Positions 17,841-26,539 of a stretch of 64,000 nucleotides of DNA are shown piece after piece (within the stretch, counting starts at the first letter, position 1; each line of letters begins with the position of its first letter). The position numbers and the translations under genes were made by a program. The notes under the pieces were generated by a model, which saw only the letters and a list, made by a program, of their open reading frames with translations, was not told the origin of the DNA and ran no database searches. Origin of the DNA: Muriiphilus sp048268845 (lineage in GTDB: Bacteria > Pseudomonadota > Alphaproteobacteria > Rhodobacterales > Rhodobacteraceae); the NCBI GenBank assembly GCA_048268845.1, contig JBLWUQ010000008.1, positions 62,001 to 126,000 on the forward strand, written 5' to 3'.

Positions 17841-18596
17841 TCAGATCATCCAGTTGCCGCCATTCACCAGCAGGGTCTGCCCGGTGATATAGGCGCATTG
17901 GTCGCCGGAAAAGAACGCAACCGCGCTGGCGATCTCGTCGGGCCGGGCCAGGCGCTGCGCCGGAATGCCCGCCTTGATCCGGTCGAGCAGGTCGGCCGGG
18001 ATACGCTCCATCGCGCGGGTGGCGGTGGCGCCGGGGCCGACCGCGTTGACGGTGATGCCGTCGGCGGCGAACTCGCGCGCGATGGATCGGGTGAAGCCGA
18101 TCACGCCGGCCTTGGCGGCGGAATATTCCCATGTCTGGCGCGAGCCGTTGACGGCCGATTCCGAGGTCATGTTGACGATCCGGCCATAGCCCTTCGCCTG
18201 CATCGGCCCCACCACCTGACGCGCACAGAGGATGGTGGACTTGAGGTTGATGTCGAGGATCATGTCGAGCACCGCCATGTCGGCATTGACGAAATCCGAC
18301 ATCTTGTCACGCGCGCTCTGGCCGACATTGTTGACCAGGATATCGACCGGGCCGAGCGTCGCCGCGATCTCGGCAAAGGCGGCCTCGACGGCGGCGCGGT
18401 CGGTGCAGTCCACCGCCATCGCCTGCGCCCGCCCGCCCTGCGATTCGATTTCGCTGGCCACCTCGGCCGCCGCCGCCGGGTCGAGGTCGAGCATCGCCAC
18501 CGCCGCGCCATCGGCGGCAAGCCGCCGCGCGCAGGCCGCCCCGATGCCGTTTCCGGCGCCGGTCACCACCGCGATCCGTCCGTCGATGCCGTTCAT
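17841..18596 (-). CDS. Short-chain dehydrogenase/reductase
   Basis: A 251-residue classical SDR with TGAGNGIG loop, LDLDPAAAAE after beta-2 (NAD type), NNVGQSARD, NMTSESAVNG and YSAAK active site and the terminal ITGQTLLVNGGNWMI. ATG 18596 is selected over a longer frame because GGAG lies 6 bases upstream. First gene of a two-SDR unit divergent from the periplasmic binding-protein gene; the only regulon-type site in the 137-base gap is oriented toward the binding protein, so control of this pair is less clear. Confidence 0.87.
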   Translation of the reverse strand: MNGIDGRIAVVTGAGNGIGAACARRLAADGAAVAMLDLDPAAAAEVASEIESQGGRAQAMAVDCTDRAAVEAAFAEIAATLGPVDILVNNVGQSARDKMSDFVNADMAVLDMILDINLKSTILCARQVVGPMQAKGYGRIVNMTSESAVNGSRQTWEYSAAKAGVIGFTRSIAREFAADGITVNAVGPGATATRAMERIPADLLDRIKAGIPAQRLARPDEIASAVAFFSGDQCAYITGQTLLVNGGNWMI

Positions 18597-18657
18597 GTCG
18601 TTCTCCTTTGCCGAAACAGGGCATTTCGGCCACCCTATCCCCGGCAAAGCCCGTCCG

Positions 18658-18677
18658 GTTCGTCTTTTCGGACGATG
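18658..18677 (+). promoter_or_regulatory. Regulon site, copy 4 (ABC binding protein)
   Basis: Reads GTTCGTC-TTTTCG-GACGATG, 57 bases before ATG 18734. It is also 62 bases before the divergent SDR at 18596, but the conserved GACGATG arm faces the binding protein. Confidence 0.74.
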
Positions 18678-18733
18678 CGGGCCGCTTTTACTTCTCGCAT
18701 CCTTCCCAGTGGATGTTCATCGGAGGATACAAC

Positions 18734-19939
18734 ATGACAACCAGGAAAACCCAACGCGTCGCCGGGGCCATGGCGCTCAGCACGCTCGCGCTCGTCGCGG
18801 CCACCGGCGGTGCCTTCGCGCAGGACACGTTCCGGATCGGCGGCATCAACTCCTACAGCGGCGCCGGTGCGAGCTTCGGCATCGCCTACCAGATCGGCTG
18901 GCAGATGGCGCTTGACGCGGCCAACGCCGAAGGCGGCATCCTTGGCCGTCAGGCGGTGCTGGTCACGGCCGACGACCAGTCGGACCCGACCCACGGCGTC
19001 AGCGAGATCCGCCGCCTGATCGACGGCGAGAAGGTCGAAGCCATCCTCGGCGCGGTGGTGAGCCAGGAGACCATTCCGATGGTGCCGCTGACCACCGAAG
19101 CGGGCCTGCTGCATATCAGCGCCTCGGCCTCGACCACGCTGACCCCGGAATACGGCCCCTACCACTTCTCGACCTCGCCGATCGGGGTTGACCAGATGAA
19201 GGCCAACGTCGACTTCGCCGTCGACAACCTCGGCCTGACCAAGCTGGCGCTCATCTCGGACAATGGCGGCATGTCGAAAGCCGCCGTGGTCGAGATCATC
19301 GCCTACATGGAAGAGCGCGGCGTGCCGCCGGTCATCGTGCAGGAATTCCCCTACAAGGCCGAAGACATGACGCCGCAGCTCTTTTCGATGCGCGGTGCTG
19401 ACGCCGAAGCGGTGCTGATCATCAACTCGATCGGCGACGACTCGCGCAAGTTCCTGGAAAACCGGCTGGATATCGGCTGGATGGTTCCGGTGCTGGGCAG
19501 CATGACGATGTCGAACTACGCCATCGGAAACGCCGCCATTCTGGGCGAGGAAGCCTTCGAGGGCGTCTATTCGACCCAGTTCGTCGGCATGACCTACTGC
19601 CCGGGCGACGAGCTCTGGTCCTCGCCGTTCTCGGCGATGGCGAAGGTTGCAGAGGCCGCGACGCCGGATCTGGAACGCATGGGCGGCGCGTCGGCGATGG
19701 TCTCGCCCTACACCATGGCGCAGATCATGGCGATGGCGATCAACGGTGCCGGAACCGCCGATGGCGCGGTCGTCGCGGAATGGCTTGAAGCCCAGGACGT
19801 GATCGACACCATCGCGGGCCCGTTCGCCGCGACGCCGGAAAAGCACTTCTTCCCGACCAGCGAATCGCTGCGCACCGTCATCAACCCGCACCAGTTGCGT
19901 GAAGACGGCCTGGTCATGCGCGCGACCTGCGAAAGCTGA
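18734..19939 (+). CDS. ABC importer substrate-binding protein, branched-chain amino acid (LivJ/K) type
   Basis: A 401-residue periplasmic binding protein of the Peripla_BP_6 class. A signal peptide ends near residue 29 (LVAATGGAFA then QDTFRIGG). The mature protein has IGGINSYSGAGASFG, LVTADDQSDPTHGVSEIRRL and ILGAVVSQETIP, typical of LivJ/K. ATG 18734 follows GGAGGATACAAC. It is separated from the permease/ATPase genes (21338-24700, minus strand) by the LuxR-type regulator, but both units carry the regulon site. Relatives of this class bind aromatic and steroid-like acids as well as amino acids, so the ligand may be the steroid remnant. A strong terminator follows at 19986. Confidence 0.88.
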   Translation: MTTRKTQRVAGAMALSTLALVAATGGAFAQDTFRIGGINSYSGAGASFGIAYQIGWQMALDAANAEGGILGRQAVLVTADDQSDPTHGVSEIRRLIDGEKVEAILGAVVSQETIPMVPLTTEAGLLHISASASTTLTPEYGPYHFSTSPIGVDQMKANVDFAVDNLGLTKLALISDNGGMSKAAVVEIIAYMEERGVPPVIVQEFPYKAEDMTPQLFSMRGADAEAVLIINSIGDDSRKFLENRLDIGWMVPVLGSMTMSNYAIGNAAILGEEAFEGVYSTQFVGMTYCPGDELWSSPFSAMAKVAEAATPDLERMGGASAMVSPYTMAQIMAMAINGAGTADGAVVAEWLEAQDVIDTIAGPFAATPEKHFFPTSESLRTVINPHQLREDGLVMRATCES

Positions 19940-19948
19940 TCCATCGGG

Positions 19949-19969
19949 AGGGGCCGGTCTGCGGCCCCT
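19949..19969 (+). terminator. Hairpin just after the ABC binding-protein gene
   Basis: AGGGGCCG and CGGCCCCT form an 8-base-pair stem with a GTCTG loop, ten bases after the stop. No T-run, so possibly an mRNA-stabilising or attenuating hairpin that lies before the main terminator. Confidence 0.5.
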
Positions 19970-19985
19970 GCCCGCCTGAAACGAC

Positions 19986-20022
19986 AATGGCCGCCGGCAT
20001 CATCGCCGGCGGCCATTTTCTT
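19986..20022. terminator. Bidirectional terminator between binding protein and LuxR-type gene
   Basis: A 13-base perfect stem (AATGGCCGCCGGC and its complement) with an ATCATC loop, followed by TTCTT on the plus strand and preceded by CAA-type bases for the other. Sits between convergent genes. Confidence 0.85.
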
Positions 20023-20039
20023 GCGTCAGGCGTGATGCC

Positions 20040-21074
20040 TCAGAGGATGACGGCGCTGTTGAGAACCAGCCGCACCAGCTCGGTCTGCCGCCGGATGCCC
20101 GACTTCGAGAAGATCGAGCGCAGATGCGCGCGCGCGGTGTTGCGGCTGATGTCGAGCGCGGCGGCGGTGTCCTCGAGCGACAGCCCGTCGGTCAGACGCC
20201 GCGCCACGGCGGCCTCGGCCGGCGTCAGGTCGAAGATCTGGCGCATCATCTCGGCCTCGAGATCGGGCGACATGTCGGCATCGCGGATATAGATGGCCAC
20301 CGCCGGCCAACCGGCGCCATGCGGCGCGACCTCGCCGTCGATGCGGCGCACGATCAGGCCCATCTTGCGCGTGGTCGAGCTTTTCGACAGCGACAGGCCG
20401 GTGCCGGACACGCTGCTGGCCTCGCCCGACAACACGTCACGGATCGCCGATTGCAGCTTCTTGTCCTCGGCGGTGATCGTGGCGCGGAGCTTGTCGCCGG
20501 TCAGTTGCAGCCCGTCGCGCGCCGTCAGCATCGCGTTGGCGCGATCCGACACGCGCAACAGCCGCCCGGTCTGGTCGAGGATCAGCACGCCGACCTGCAA
20601 CCGGTCGAGCACGTCGGAATAGAGCGCGCGCTCGATCTCGGCATTGCCGATCCGCGAGGCCGCTTCCATCGCCTTGCCAAGCTGCGACATCAGGATCTGC
20701 GCAAGTTGGGTTTCCTCGGCATCGAACGGCGCGATGCCGCTCTTGCGATACAGCCGCATGACATAGCGAAACGCCACGTCGGGCTCGATGAAGCTGGCCT
20801 CGGCGGTGTCGAAGCCCTCGGGTTCCTGCAGCGCGCCCGCGGCGTTGATCAGCGACGAGAGCGCGAAGATCTCGTCATGCCCCGGCACCGCGGCGACATG
20901 GTGGCGCGCGGGCAGGCTGCGCTTGCGGCACTCGACCGAAAGGAGCACCGCGTCGGCGCCAAAGCCGTTGCGAATCAGGTTCAGGGTTTCCTCGACCTCG
21001 CCCCGCGCCATCCGGTCCGCGACATCGTTGAACAGGCGTCCGAACTCGACAATGGATCTTGCGTGAAACGTCAT
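20040..21074 (-). CDS. LuxR-family transcription regulator with GAF/PAS-like sensor region
   Basis: A 344-residue cytoplasmic regulator. Residues ~1-140 look like a GAF-type sensor, ~150-260 a PAS-like domain (DRLQVGVLILDQTGRLLRVS), and ~280-340 a LuxR/GerE helix-turn-helix (LTPAEAAVARRLTDG, then LEDTAAALDISRNTARAHLR). There is no receiver domain, no acyl-homoserine-lactone domain and no luxI nearby, so it probably senses a metabolite directly. ATG 21074 is chosen for its GGGGAGG site. It sits between the binding protein and the permease/ATPase genes of the importer, in the middle of the regulon; a half copy of the regulon site (CATCGTC at 21228) is in its leader. PAS-LuxR proteins such as TeiR regulate steroid degradation in Comamonas. 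Confidence 0.85.
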   Translation of the reverse strand: MTFHARSIVEFGRLFNDVADRMARGEVEETLNLIRNGFGADAVLLSVECRKRSLPARHHVAAVPGHDEIFALSSLINAAGALQEPEGFDTAEASFIEPDVAFRYVMRLYRKSGIAPFDAEETQLAQILMSQLGKAMEAASRIGNAEIERALYSDVLDRLQVGVLILDQTGRLLRVSDRANAMLTARDGLQLTGDKLRATITAEDKKLQSAIRDVLSGEASSVSGTGLSLSKSSTTRKMGLIVRRIDGEVAPHGAGWPAVAIYIRDADMSPDLEAEMMRQIFDLTPAEAAVARRLTDGLSLEDTAAALDISRNTARAHLRSIFSKSGIRRQTELVRLVLNSAVIL

Positions 21075-21274
21075 GGCATCCTCCCCTGCGCCCTTGGCGA
21101 TCTTCACCGGATGCGGCCGGAGCCTGCGACGGATGCGCGGATCGATCTGGCAGTCGACCCCTGGCATCCGGTGAATCACCGTATCGACATTGTGTTCTAA
21201 ATTTCACACCACGTCAAATAATCTAATCATCGTCGGAAATTCTACCGATGTTCAAAAGCAACCCTTGGTGCCGC

Positions 21275-21312
21275 AAAAGAAAAAGCCCGCGGCGTGCGGG
21301 ACGCCACGGGCC
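21275..21312 (-). terminator. Terminator of the livH-livMG-livF operon
   Basis: On the minus strand, GCCCGTGGCGT pairs with ACGCCGCGGGC (11 pairs, one G-U) and is followed by TTTTTCTTTT, 26 bases after the livF stop. Textbook rho-independent form. Confidence 0.88.
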
Positions 21313-21337
21313 AGTGCCGGCCAGTTCGGGAGTGCAA

Positions 21338-22036
21338 TCAGCCGGTAGTAAGTGCCGCCAGGCGGTCATCGAGCTCGGCGGCGGGACAGGTGAATTTCAC
21401 CTTGCCGCGCTCGATGATCATCGCGTCATCGGCATAGGGTGCCGTGACCGACAGGTGCTGTTCGACGATCACGACCGCCGTGCCGGTCTCGGCCCAGCGC
21501 CTGAGGAACGACAGGATCTGCGGCATGAGCGACTGGGCGAGGCCCATCGACGGCTCGTCGCAGAGCAGCACCTTGGGCTGGGCCACGAAGGCCTGCCCCA
21601 GCGCCAGCATCTGCTGCTGGCCGCCCGACAGGTCGCGGGCATAGGAGCGGTGCTTTTCCTTGAGGATCGGGAAGACGGTATAGATCTCCTCGACCGCACG
21701 GTCGAACCCGGTCCGGTCGCCGCGCCGGGCGGCGGCGCCCATGCGCAGGTTGTCGAACACGCTGAGTTCGGGAAACACCCGGTGGCCGTCGAGCACAAGA
21801 CGCATCCCGGTCTTGGCGATCTGTTCTGGCGCCATGCCGTGCACCGGCTGCCCGTCGAGCAGCACCTCGCCCGCGGTGGGCTTGTTGAACCCGGCGATGG
21901 CGCGCAGGAGCGTGGATTTTCCCGCGCCGTTCTCGCCGCCGATCAGCAGGATCTTGCCCGCCTCGGCCTTGAGCGACACGTCTTCCAGCACCGGCACGAT
22001 GCCATAGCCGGCAAAGAGGTTGTTGACGTCAAGCAC
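21338..22036 (-). CDS. livF: ABC importer ATP-binding protein, LivF type
   Basis: A 232-residue ATPase of a branched-chain-amino-acid-type importer. Walker A GGENGAGKST, Q-loop region, signature LSGGQQQMLALGQA and Walker B VLLCDEPSMGLAQ, with the LivF-specific NLRMGA element. It is the last gene of the operon livH-livMG-livF and its start overlaps the end of the fused permease/ATPase gene by 8 bases. A canonical terminator follows at 21275-21312. The only ABC ATPase partner is the one fused to LivM. Confidence 0.92.
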   Translation of the reverse strand: MLDVNNLFAGYGIVPVLEDVSLKAEAGKILLIGGENGAGKSTLLRAIAGFNKPTAGEVLLDGQPVHGMAPEQIAKTGMRLVLDGHRVFPELSVFDNLRMGAAARRGDRTGFDRAVEEIYTVFPILKEKHRSYARDLSGGQQQMLALGQAFVAQPKVLLCDEPSMGLAQSLMPQILSFLRRWAETGTAVVIVEQHLSVTAPYADDAMIIERGKVKFTCPAAELDDRLAALTTG

Positions 22037-23819
22037 GGCGCTCTCCCAGGAACATGTGTTGCACGGCGGGGTCTTTGGACACCGTGTCCGGGTCGCCGTT
22101 GGCGACGATGCGGCCCTGATCCATCACGGTGATGACATCGGCGATGCCCCAGACCAGATCGAGGTCATGCTCGACAAGGATCACCGTCTTGCCCATCTGT
22201 CGCGACAAAAAGCGCACGAGGCGCGAGAAGTTCTCGCGCTCGCCCGAGGACAGGCCGGCGGCGGGTTCGTCGAACAGGATGATGTCGCTTTCCTTCAGGA
22301 CCGTGCGCATCACCTCGACCAGACGCCGCTGGCCGTGCGACAGGAGGTCGGCGCTGTCTTCGGAGAACTGGCCCTGAAGCGCGCGGGCCAGATCGTCGAT
22401 CTCGCCGCTGACGGCGTTGCGGCGCGCATCGAGGCCGACGCGCAGGTTGTCCCACAGCGAAAGCTCCGGGTAGATCCGCGGGGTCTGGAAGGTCCGCCCG
22501 ACGCCCATGTTGGCAATCCGGTCGGCGGCGAGGCGGGTGACGTTCCGGCCCTTGATCCGCACTTCGCCCGAGTCCAGCCGCGACATGCCCGAGAGCACGT
22601 TGAGCAGGCTGGTCTTGCCCGAGCCATTGGCCCCGATCAGCCCGTGGATCTCGCCACGATGCACCTTGAGGTCGACCGAATCGACCGCCACGACGGCGCC
22701 GAAGGACTTGGTGCCGCCACGAACCTCGACAACGACCTCGCTGCCCGGTTCGGTGGCCTCCTCGCCCTTCATCGCGTCAAGGAAGGTGTCGACGCGGAAC
22801 GCCTGTTCACCCCGGCCCGTGACGCCGCGCTTGAAGCGGCGACGCTCGACCGTGCCGACGATGCCGTCGGGAAACAGCATGACGGTGAACAGCGTGAGGA
22901 ACCCGTAGATCAGGAGGCGGTAGTCGACGAACTGCGCCAGCGCGATGTTGGGCAGGATGTAGACGATCCAGATGCCGACCACCGGGCCGAGGATCTGGCC
23001 GCGCCCGCCGACCACGACGGCGAAGAAGAAGATGAACGACAGCTCGACGTTGAAGCCCTGCGGGCTGACGAACGACACGGCAGGCAGGTAGAGGATGCCG
23101 CAGATGCCGGTGCCGACCGCCGCGATCAGGAAGGCGATGAAACGCATGTAACCCGGCTTGATCCCCAGCGCGCGCGCGCCCTCCGGGCTGATCGCCGCGA
23201 CCCGCATCCGCCGGCCGAGGCGCGAGCGCCGGATGGCGTAGTGCAGCCACAGCGCGATCATCGGGAAGATCGCCACCATCATCGTCAGGGGCGAGATGCC
23301 AAGGAAGACCTCGCGCGTCAGGGCGGGCACGGCGACGCTGATGCCGTTGATGCCGTTGGTCCATTTGTCGAGCGACATCAGAAGCTGCGGAAACACGATC
23401 GCCGCCGACAGGGTGACGAAGCCGAGGTGGAAATACTGCACCCGGAGCGCCGGCAGCGCGAACAGAAGCCCGCCAAGTGCGGCGGCCAGAAGCCCGAAAC
23501 CGGCAGCGGCCAGGAAGGTGTATTCATGCAGCCCGAAGAAGATCGCCGTGACATAGGCGCCCAGCCCGAGTAGCACGCCCTGACCGAAGGATTTCTGCCC
23601 CGCGTCCACGAACAGGAAGTTCTGGAAGATCGAGGCGGCGATGTAGATGTTGACCAGCTGGAACGTGTGGCTCCAGTAGGAATTGCCCAGAAGCGACGGA
23701 ACGAAGCCGGTGATCGCGATCAGGATCATCCCGATCCAGACCTGCGGCAGGTCGGAACTGAAGCGCGGCTTGCGCGCGGTGGCGGTGTCGGCGATGGTCA
23801 TGGTCTTTTCCGCGTTCAT
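22029..23819 (-). CDS. Fused LivM permease - LivG ATPase of an ABC importer
   Basis: A 596-residue fusion. Residues ~20-320 form the LivM-type inner-membrane permease (NIYIAASIFQNFLFVDAGQKSFGQGV, many helices, VVGGRGQILGPVVG), and ~345-596 a LivG-type ATPase with Walker A GANGSGKTS, signature LLSHGQRRLVEV, Walker B IILFDEPAAGLS and the switch His in ILVEHDLDLVWGI. The signature differs from the usual LSGGQ but matches the LivG variant. Fusions of M and G occur in some Liv systems. ATG 23819 lies 2 bases before the stop of livH and is preferred to GTG 23825. Confidence 0.9.
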   Translation of the reverse strand: MNAEKTMTIADTATARKPRFSSDLPQVWIGMILIAITGFVPSLLGNSYWSHTFQLVNIYIAASIFQNFLFVDAGQKSFGQGVLLGLGAYVTAIFFGLHEYTFLAAAGFGLLAAALGGLLFALPALRVQYFHLGFVTLSAAIVFPQLLMSLDKWTNGINGISVAVPALTREVFLGISPLTMMVAIFPMIALWLHYAIRRSRLGRRMRVAAISPEGARALGIKPGYMRFIAFLIAAVGTGICGILYLPAVSFVSPQGFNVELSFIFFFAVVVGGRGQILGPVVGIWIVYILPNIALAQFVDYRLLIYGFLTLFTVMLFPDGIVGTVERRRFKRGVTGRGEQAFRVDTFLDAMKGEEATEPGSEVVVEVRGGTKSFGAVVAVDSVDLKVHRGEIHGLIGANGSGKTSLLNVLSGMSRLDSGEVRIKGRNVTRLAADRIANMGVGRTFQTPRIYPELSLWDNLRVGLDARRNAVSGEIDDLARALQGQFSEDSADLLSHGQRRLVEVMRTVLKESDIILFDEPAAGLSSGERENFSRLVRFLSRQMGKTVILVEHDLDLVWGIADVITVMDQGRIVANGDPDTVSKDPAVQHMFLGERRA

Positions 23820-23821
23820 GG

Positions 23822-24700
23822 TCACACCTGCCGCGCCGAGGCGCGTCCCAGAAGGCCCTGCGGGCGGAACATCAGGATGGTCACGAGCAGCAGCAGCGAG
23901 GCGAGGTCCTGATAGGCGCCGCCGATCTTGTAGGCCACCAGCATCCCGACCACGCCGACCAGCGGCCCGCCGATCATCGTGCCGAGGTTAGACCCGATGC
24001 CGCCGACCACGACCGCGACAAAGCCGTTCAGCACATAGCGCAGCCCGGCGTCGGAACTGACCGAGATCACCGGCGCGACCAGAAAGCCCGCCGTGCCGAC
24101 AATCAGCCCCGAGATCGCGAAGGCCGCGATCTGAAGCCGGCGCACCGGAAGCCCGGCGGCGCGTGCCGCGTCCATGTCCTGACGCAACGCGCTGATCGCG
24201 AGGCCGAGGAAGGTGTGCTTGAGGAAGATCCGCAGCGCGAAGAACCAGAACAGCATCGCCCCGATCGACAGCGCATAGGCGCCCGGCGTGCGCACGCCGA
24301 GGATGCGGAAGGACGGCACCATGTTCTGCACCGAATAGGCGAACGGTCCCTGCGTCAGCAGCATCGCCGCCCCGATGATCACCGAGACCGACACCGTGGA
24401 TATGATCCAGCTGTCCTGTTCGGTTCCACTTCGCAGCGGTATCAGCGTGATCCAGCCCTGAAACGCGATCAAGAGTGCAATCGCGATCCCCGCGATCGGC
24501 AGCATCACCAGCCATTGGCCCAACCCGACGCCGTTGGCGAAGAAATAGGCGACGAACCCGCCCAGCACCAGCATGTTGCCCTGCGCGAAGTTCAGGATGC
24601 CGGTGGCCCCGTGCACGATGTTGAAGCTCATCGCGATGATCGAAAAGATCGACCCGATGGCGATGCCCCTGACGACGATGACCAAGATTTCACTGAGCAC
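23822..24700 (-). CDS. livH: ABC importer permease, LivH type
   Basis: A 292-residue inner-membrane permease with about eight hydrophobic helices, and the LivH blocks SFNIVHGATGILNFAQGNML, ISALRQDMDAARAAGL and FVAVVVGGIGSNLGT. The start is GTG 24700, placed there because GAGGAG precedes it and family members begin at this point; the longer open frame runs through a low-quality region overlapping the next gene. First gene of the importer operon; the regulon site lies 95 bases upstream and overlaps the stop codon of the preceding gene. Confidence 0.9.
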   Translation of the reverse strand: MLSEILVIVVRGIAIGSIFSIIAMSFNIVHGATGILNFAQGNMLVLGGFVAYFFANGVGLGQWLVMLPIAGIAIALLIAFQGWITLIPLRSGTEQDSWIISTVSVSVIIGAAMLLTQGPFAYSVQNMVPSFRILGVRTPGAYALSIGAMLFWFFALRIFLKHTFLGLAISALRQDMDAARAAGLPVRRLQIAAFAISGLIVGTAGFLVAPVISVSSDAGLRYVLNGFVAVVVGGIGSNLGTMIGGPLVGVVGMLVAYKIGGAYQDLASLLLLVTILMFRPQGLLGRASARQV

Positions 24701-24794
24701 CGGTTTTCTCCTCTTGTGGCCGTGTCCGGCCCTTCCTTGCGACAGATTCACCTGCCGTCGATTGTGGACTAATGCCGCGTCTGCCGCTGTTTCC

Positions 24795-24812
24795 CATCCC
24801 CCGAACGGACTA
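24795..24812 (-). promoter_or_regulatory. Regulon site, copy 5 (livH operon)
   Basis: Toward livH it reads TAGTC-CGTTCG-GGGGATG, 95 bases before GTG 24700. The TAG is also the stop codon of the TIM-barrel gene. Confidence 0.68.
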
Positions 24813-25616
24813 CCGGGCGCGAGAGATCGCCGCCCGCGCGCTCCGGGCGCTCTGGGCGGCGGCGGTCCTTGCGTCAAGTGCGGCGAGGTCGGGCGAGATC
24901 ACCTCGACGCTGATCGGGCAGGTGGTGCCGGTGCGCGAAAGTGCGCGCAGAAAGCCGGTCAGGTCGAAATCGCCCTCGCCGCAGAGGCGGCGGTTCAGCG
25001 TGTCCTCGGGCAGTGTTCCAACCGGCGCGGCGGCGGCGTCGTTGATCTGGATGCCGAGGATGCTTGCGGCGGGAAGCGCGGCCAGATCGTCCAGCGCAAC
25101 GCCGCCGCGAAAGATGTGCCAGCAGTCGATCACCAGCCCGGCATTGTCGATGCCGTCGATCAGCGCCAGCGCGGTGGCAAGGTCAGGGGCGGCACTCCAG
25201 GGCACGATTTCCAGCGCGACCGGCAGACCATGCGCGGCGGCGCGCGCGCAGAGGGCGACAAACCCGGCGCGGGGTGGCGCTCCGGCCCCTGCCCCGACAT
25301 TGAGATAGCGCGCGCCAAGCCCCTCGGCGGCGCGCCATGCGGTGTCCTCAAGCGGCGCGGTGCCGTGGTCCCAGCCGGTCAGGAATTCCAGCCCGACATG
25401 GGTGATGCCGTTGTCGTCCAGAACCCGGCGAAGGTCGGCATCGGTCCAGCCCGCCGCGCGGCTCTCGGCATAGTCGCGGATGTGCAGGCACATGCCGTCA
25501 TAGCCTGCCGCCGAACATGCCTCGACCCGCGCGCGAAAGGGGTGGCGCGAGGCCACCGGACCGCCCGGCATCACGCCGCTGATCGTGTGCGACGAACAGA
25601 CGAGGCCGGGCGGCAT
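24810..25616 (-). CDS. TIM-barrel sugar phosphate isomerase/epimerase-like protein
   Basis: A 268-residue AP-endonuclease-2-type TIM barrel. Recognisable pieces are MCLHIRDYAESRAAG, ITHVGLEFLTGWDHG, LVIDCWHIFRGG (Asp and His of a metal site), ILGIQINDAAAAP and ISVEVISPDL. Such proteins include sugar isomerases and inosose dehydratases, but the role in a CoA pathway is unknown. Last gene of the seven-gene operon starting at 31428; ATG 25616 is the best available start although its ribosome site is weak. Its TAG stop at 24810-24812 is contained in the regulon site that serves livH. Confidence 0.72.
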   Translation of the reverse strand: MPPGLVCSSHTISGVMPGGPVASRHPFRARVEACSAAGYDGMCLHIRDYAESRAAGWTDADLRRVLDDNGITHVGLEFLTGWDHGTAPLEDTAWRAAEGLGARYLNVGAGAGAPPRAGFVALCARAAAHGLPVALEIVPWSAAPDLATALALIDGIDNAGLVIDCWHIFRGGVALDDLAALPAASILGIQINDAAAAPVGTLPEDTLNRRLCGEGDFDLTGFLRALSRTGTTCPISVEVISPDLAALDARTAAAQSARSARAAISRAR

Positions 25617-25624
25617 GGCAGGGG

Positions 25625-26530
25625 CTACTGGCTGCCCCAGACCGGCTTGGCGGCCGGGCGCTCCTTGAGAAGCTCGCCGATCTTCGCGCCGATCTCGGCA
25701 GGCTCCCAACGCGCGCCCTTGTCGAACTCGGGCCCGTCGCCCCAGCCAAGGCAAAGCCGGATCATGCCGCCCATCAGCTCGAACACCTCGCCGCTCACAC
25801 CCGCCGAGGCTTCGCTGACCAGCCAGGCGACCAAGGGCGCGGTGTTGTCGGGCGACCAGACGTCGAACCGGCCTTCCTCGGCCTTCATCTTTTCGGCAAA
25901 GGCGGTTTCGGTCATCCGGGTGCGGGCGTTCGGGGCCAGCGCGTTGGCGGTGATGCCGTAGCGCGCAAGCTCCTGTGCCTGCACCAGCGTCAGGGTCGCG
26001 ATGCCACCCTTGGCGGTCGAATAGGCGCTTTGCCCGATCGAGCCGTGCAGCCCCGCGCCCGAGGTGGTGTTGACGATGCGCGCGTCGACCGTCTTACCTT
26101 CCTTGGCCTGAGCCCGCCAGTAGTCGACCGCGTGGCGGCTGACGCAGAAATGGCCGCGCAGGTGGATGTTCATCACCGCGTCCCATTCCTCGGGGGTGCA
26201 GGACACGAACATCCGGTCACGCACGAAGCCCGCGTTGTTGACCACGGCGTGGAGGTCTCCGAACGCCTCAAGCGCTGCCGCGACGATGCGCCCGCCAGCC
26301 TCCCAGTCGGTCACGTCATCGAAGTTCGCCACCGCCTCGCCACCGGCGGCGCGGATTTCCGCGACCACCTCGTCGGCGGGCCGTTCGGCGGTTTCGTCGC
26401 CGTGAGTGCCGACGCCGAGGTCGTTGACCACGACTTTCGCACCCTCTGCCGCCAGCCCCAGCGCATAGGCGCGGCCAAGGCCCCGGCCCGCGCCGGTCAC
26501 GATCACCACCCTGCCGTCACAAATTCCCAT
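25625..26530 (-). CDS. ipdF: IpdF-like short-chain dehydrogenase of steroid C/D-ring degradation
   Basis: A 301-residue SDR of the longer type. TGAGRGLG loop, Asp in VVVNDLGVG (NAD type), NNAGFVRDRMF, IVNTTSGAGLHG and YSTAK active site, and RYGITANALAPNARTRMTE. The MNIHLRGHFCVSRHA and YWRAQAKEGK segments and the 300-residue length match the KstR2-regulon SDRs (IpdF/Rv3559c type) as I recall them; these act on the ring ketone/alcohol of HIP or its CoA ester. It sits between the PaaY-like gene and the TIM-barrel gene in the operon that also carries FadA6 and FadE31 homologues. Another Rv3548c-like hydroxyacyl dehydrogenase role is possible. Confidence 0.68.
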   Translation of the reverse strand: MGICDGRVVIVTGAGRGLGRAYALGLAAEGAKVVVNDLGVGTHGDETAERPADEVVAEIRAAGGEAVANFDDVTDWEAGGRIVAAALEAFGDLHAVVNNAGFVRDRMFVSCTPEEWDAVMNIHLRGHFCVSRHAVDYWRAQAKEGKTVDARIVNTTSGAGLHGSIGQSAYSTAKGGIATLTLVQAQELARYGITANALAPNARTRMTETAFAEKMKAEEGRFDVWSPDNTAPLVAWLVSEASAGVSGEVFELMGGMIRLCLGWGDGPEFDKGARWEPAEIGAKIGELLKERPAAKPVWGSQ

Positions 26531-26539
26531 CTCACCACC

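Noticed and set aside
20040..21074. Quorum-sensing LuxR
   Set aside because: There is no acyl-homoserine-lactone-binding domain and no luxI gene; the sensor region is GAF/PAS-like.
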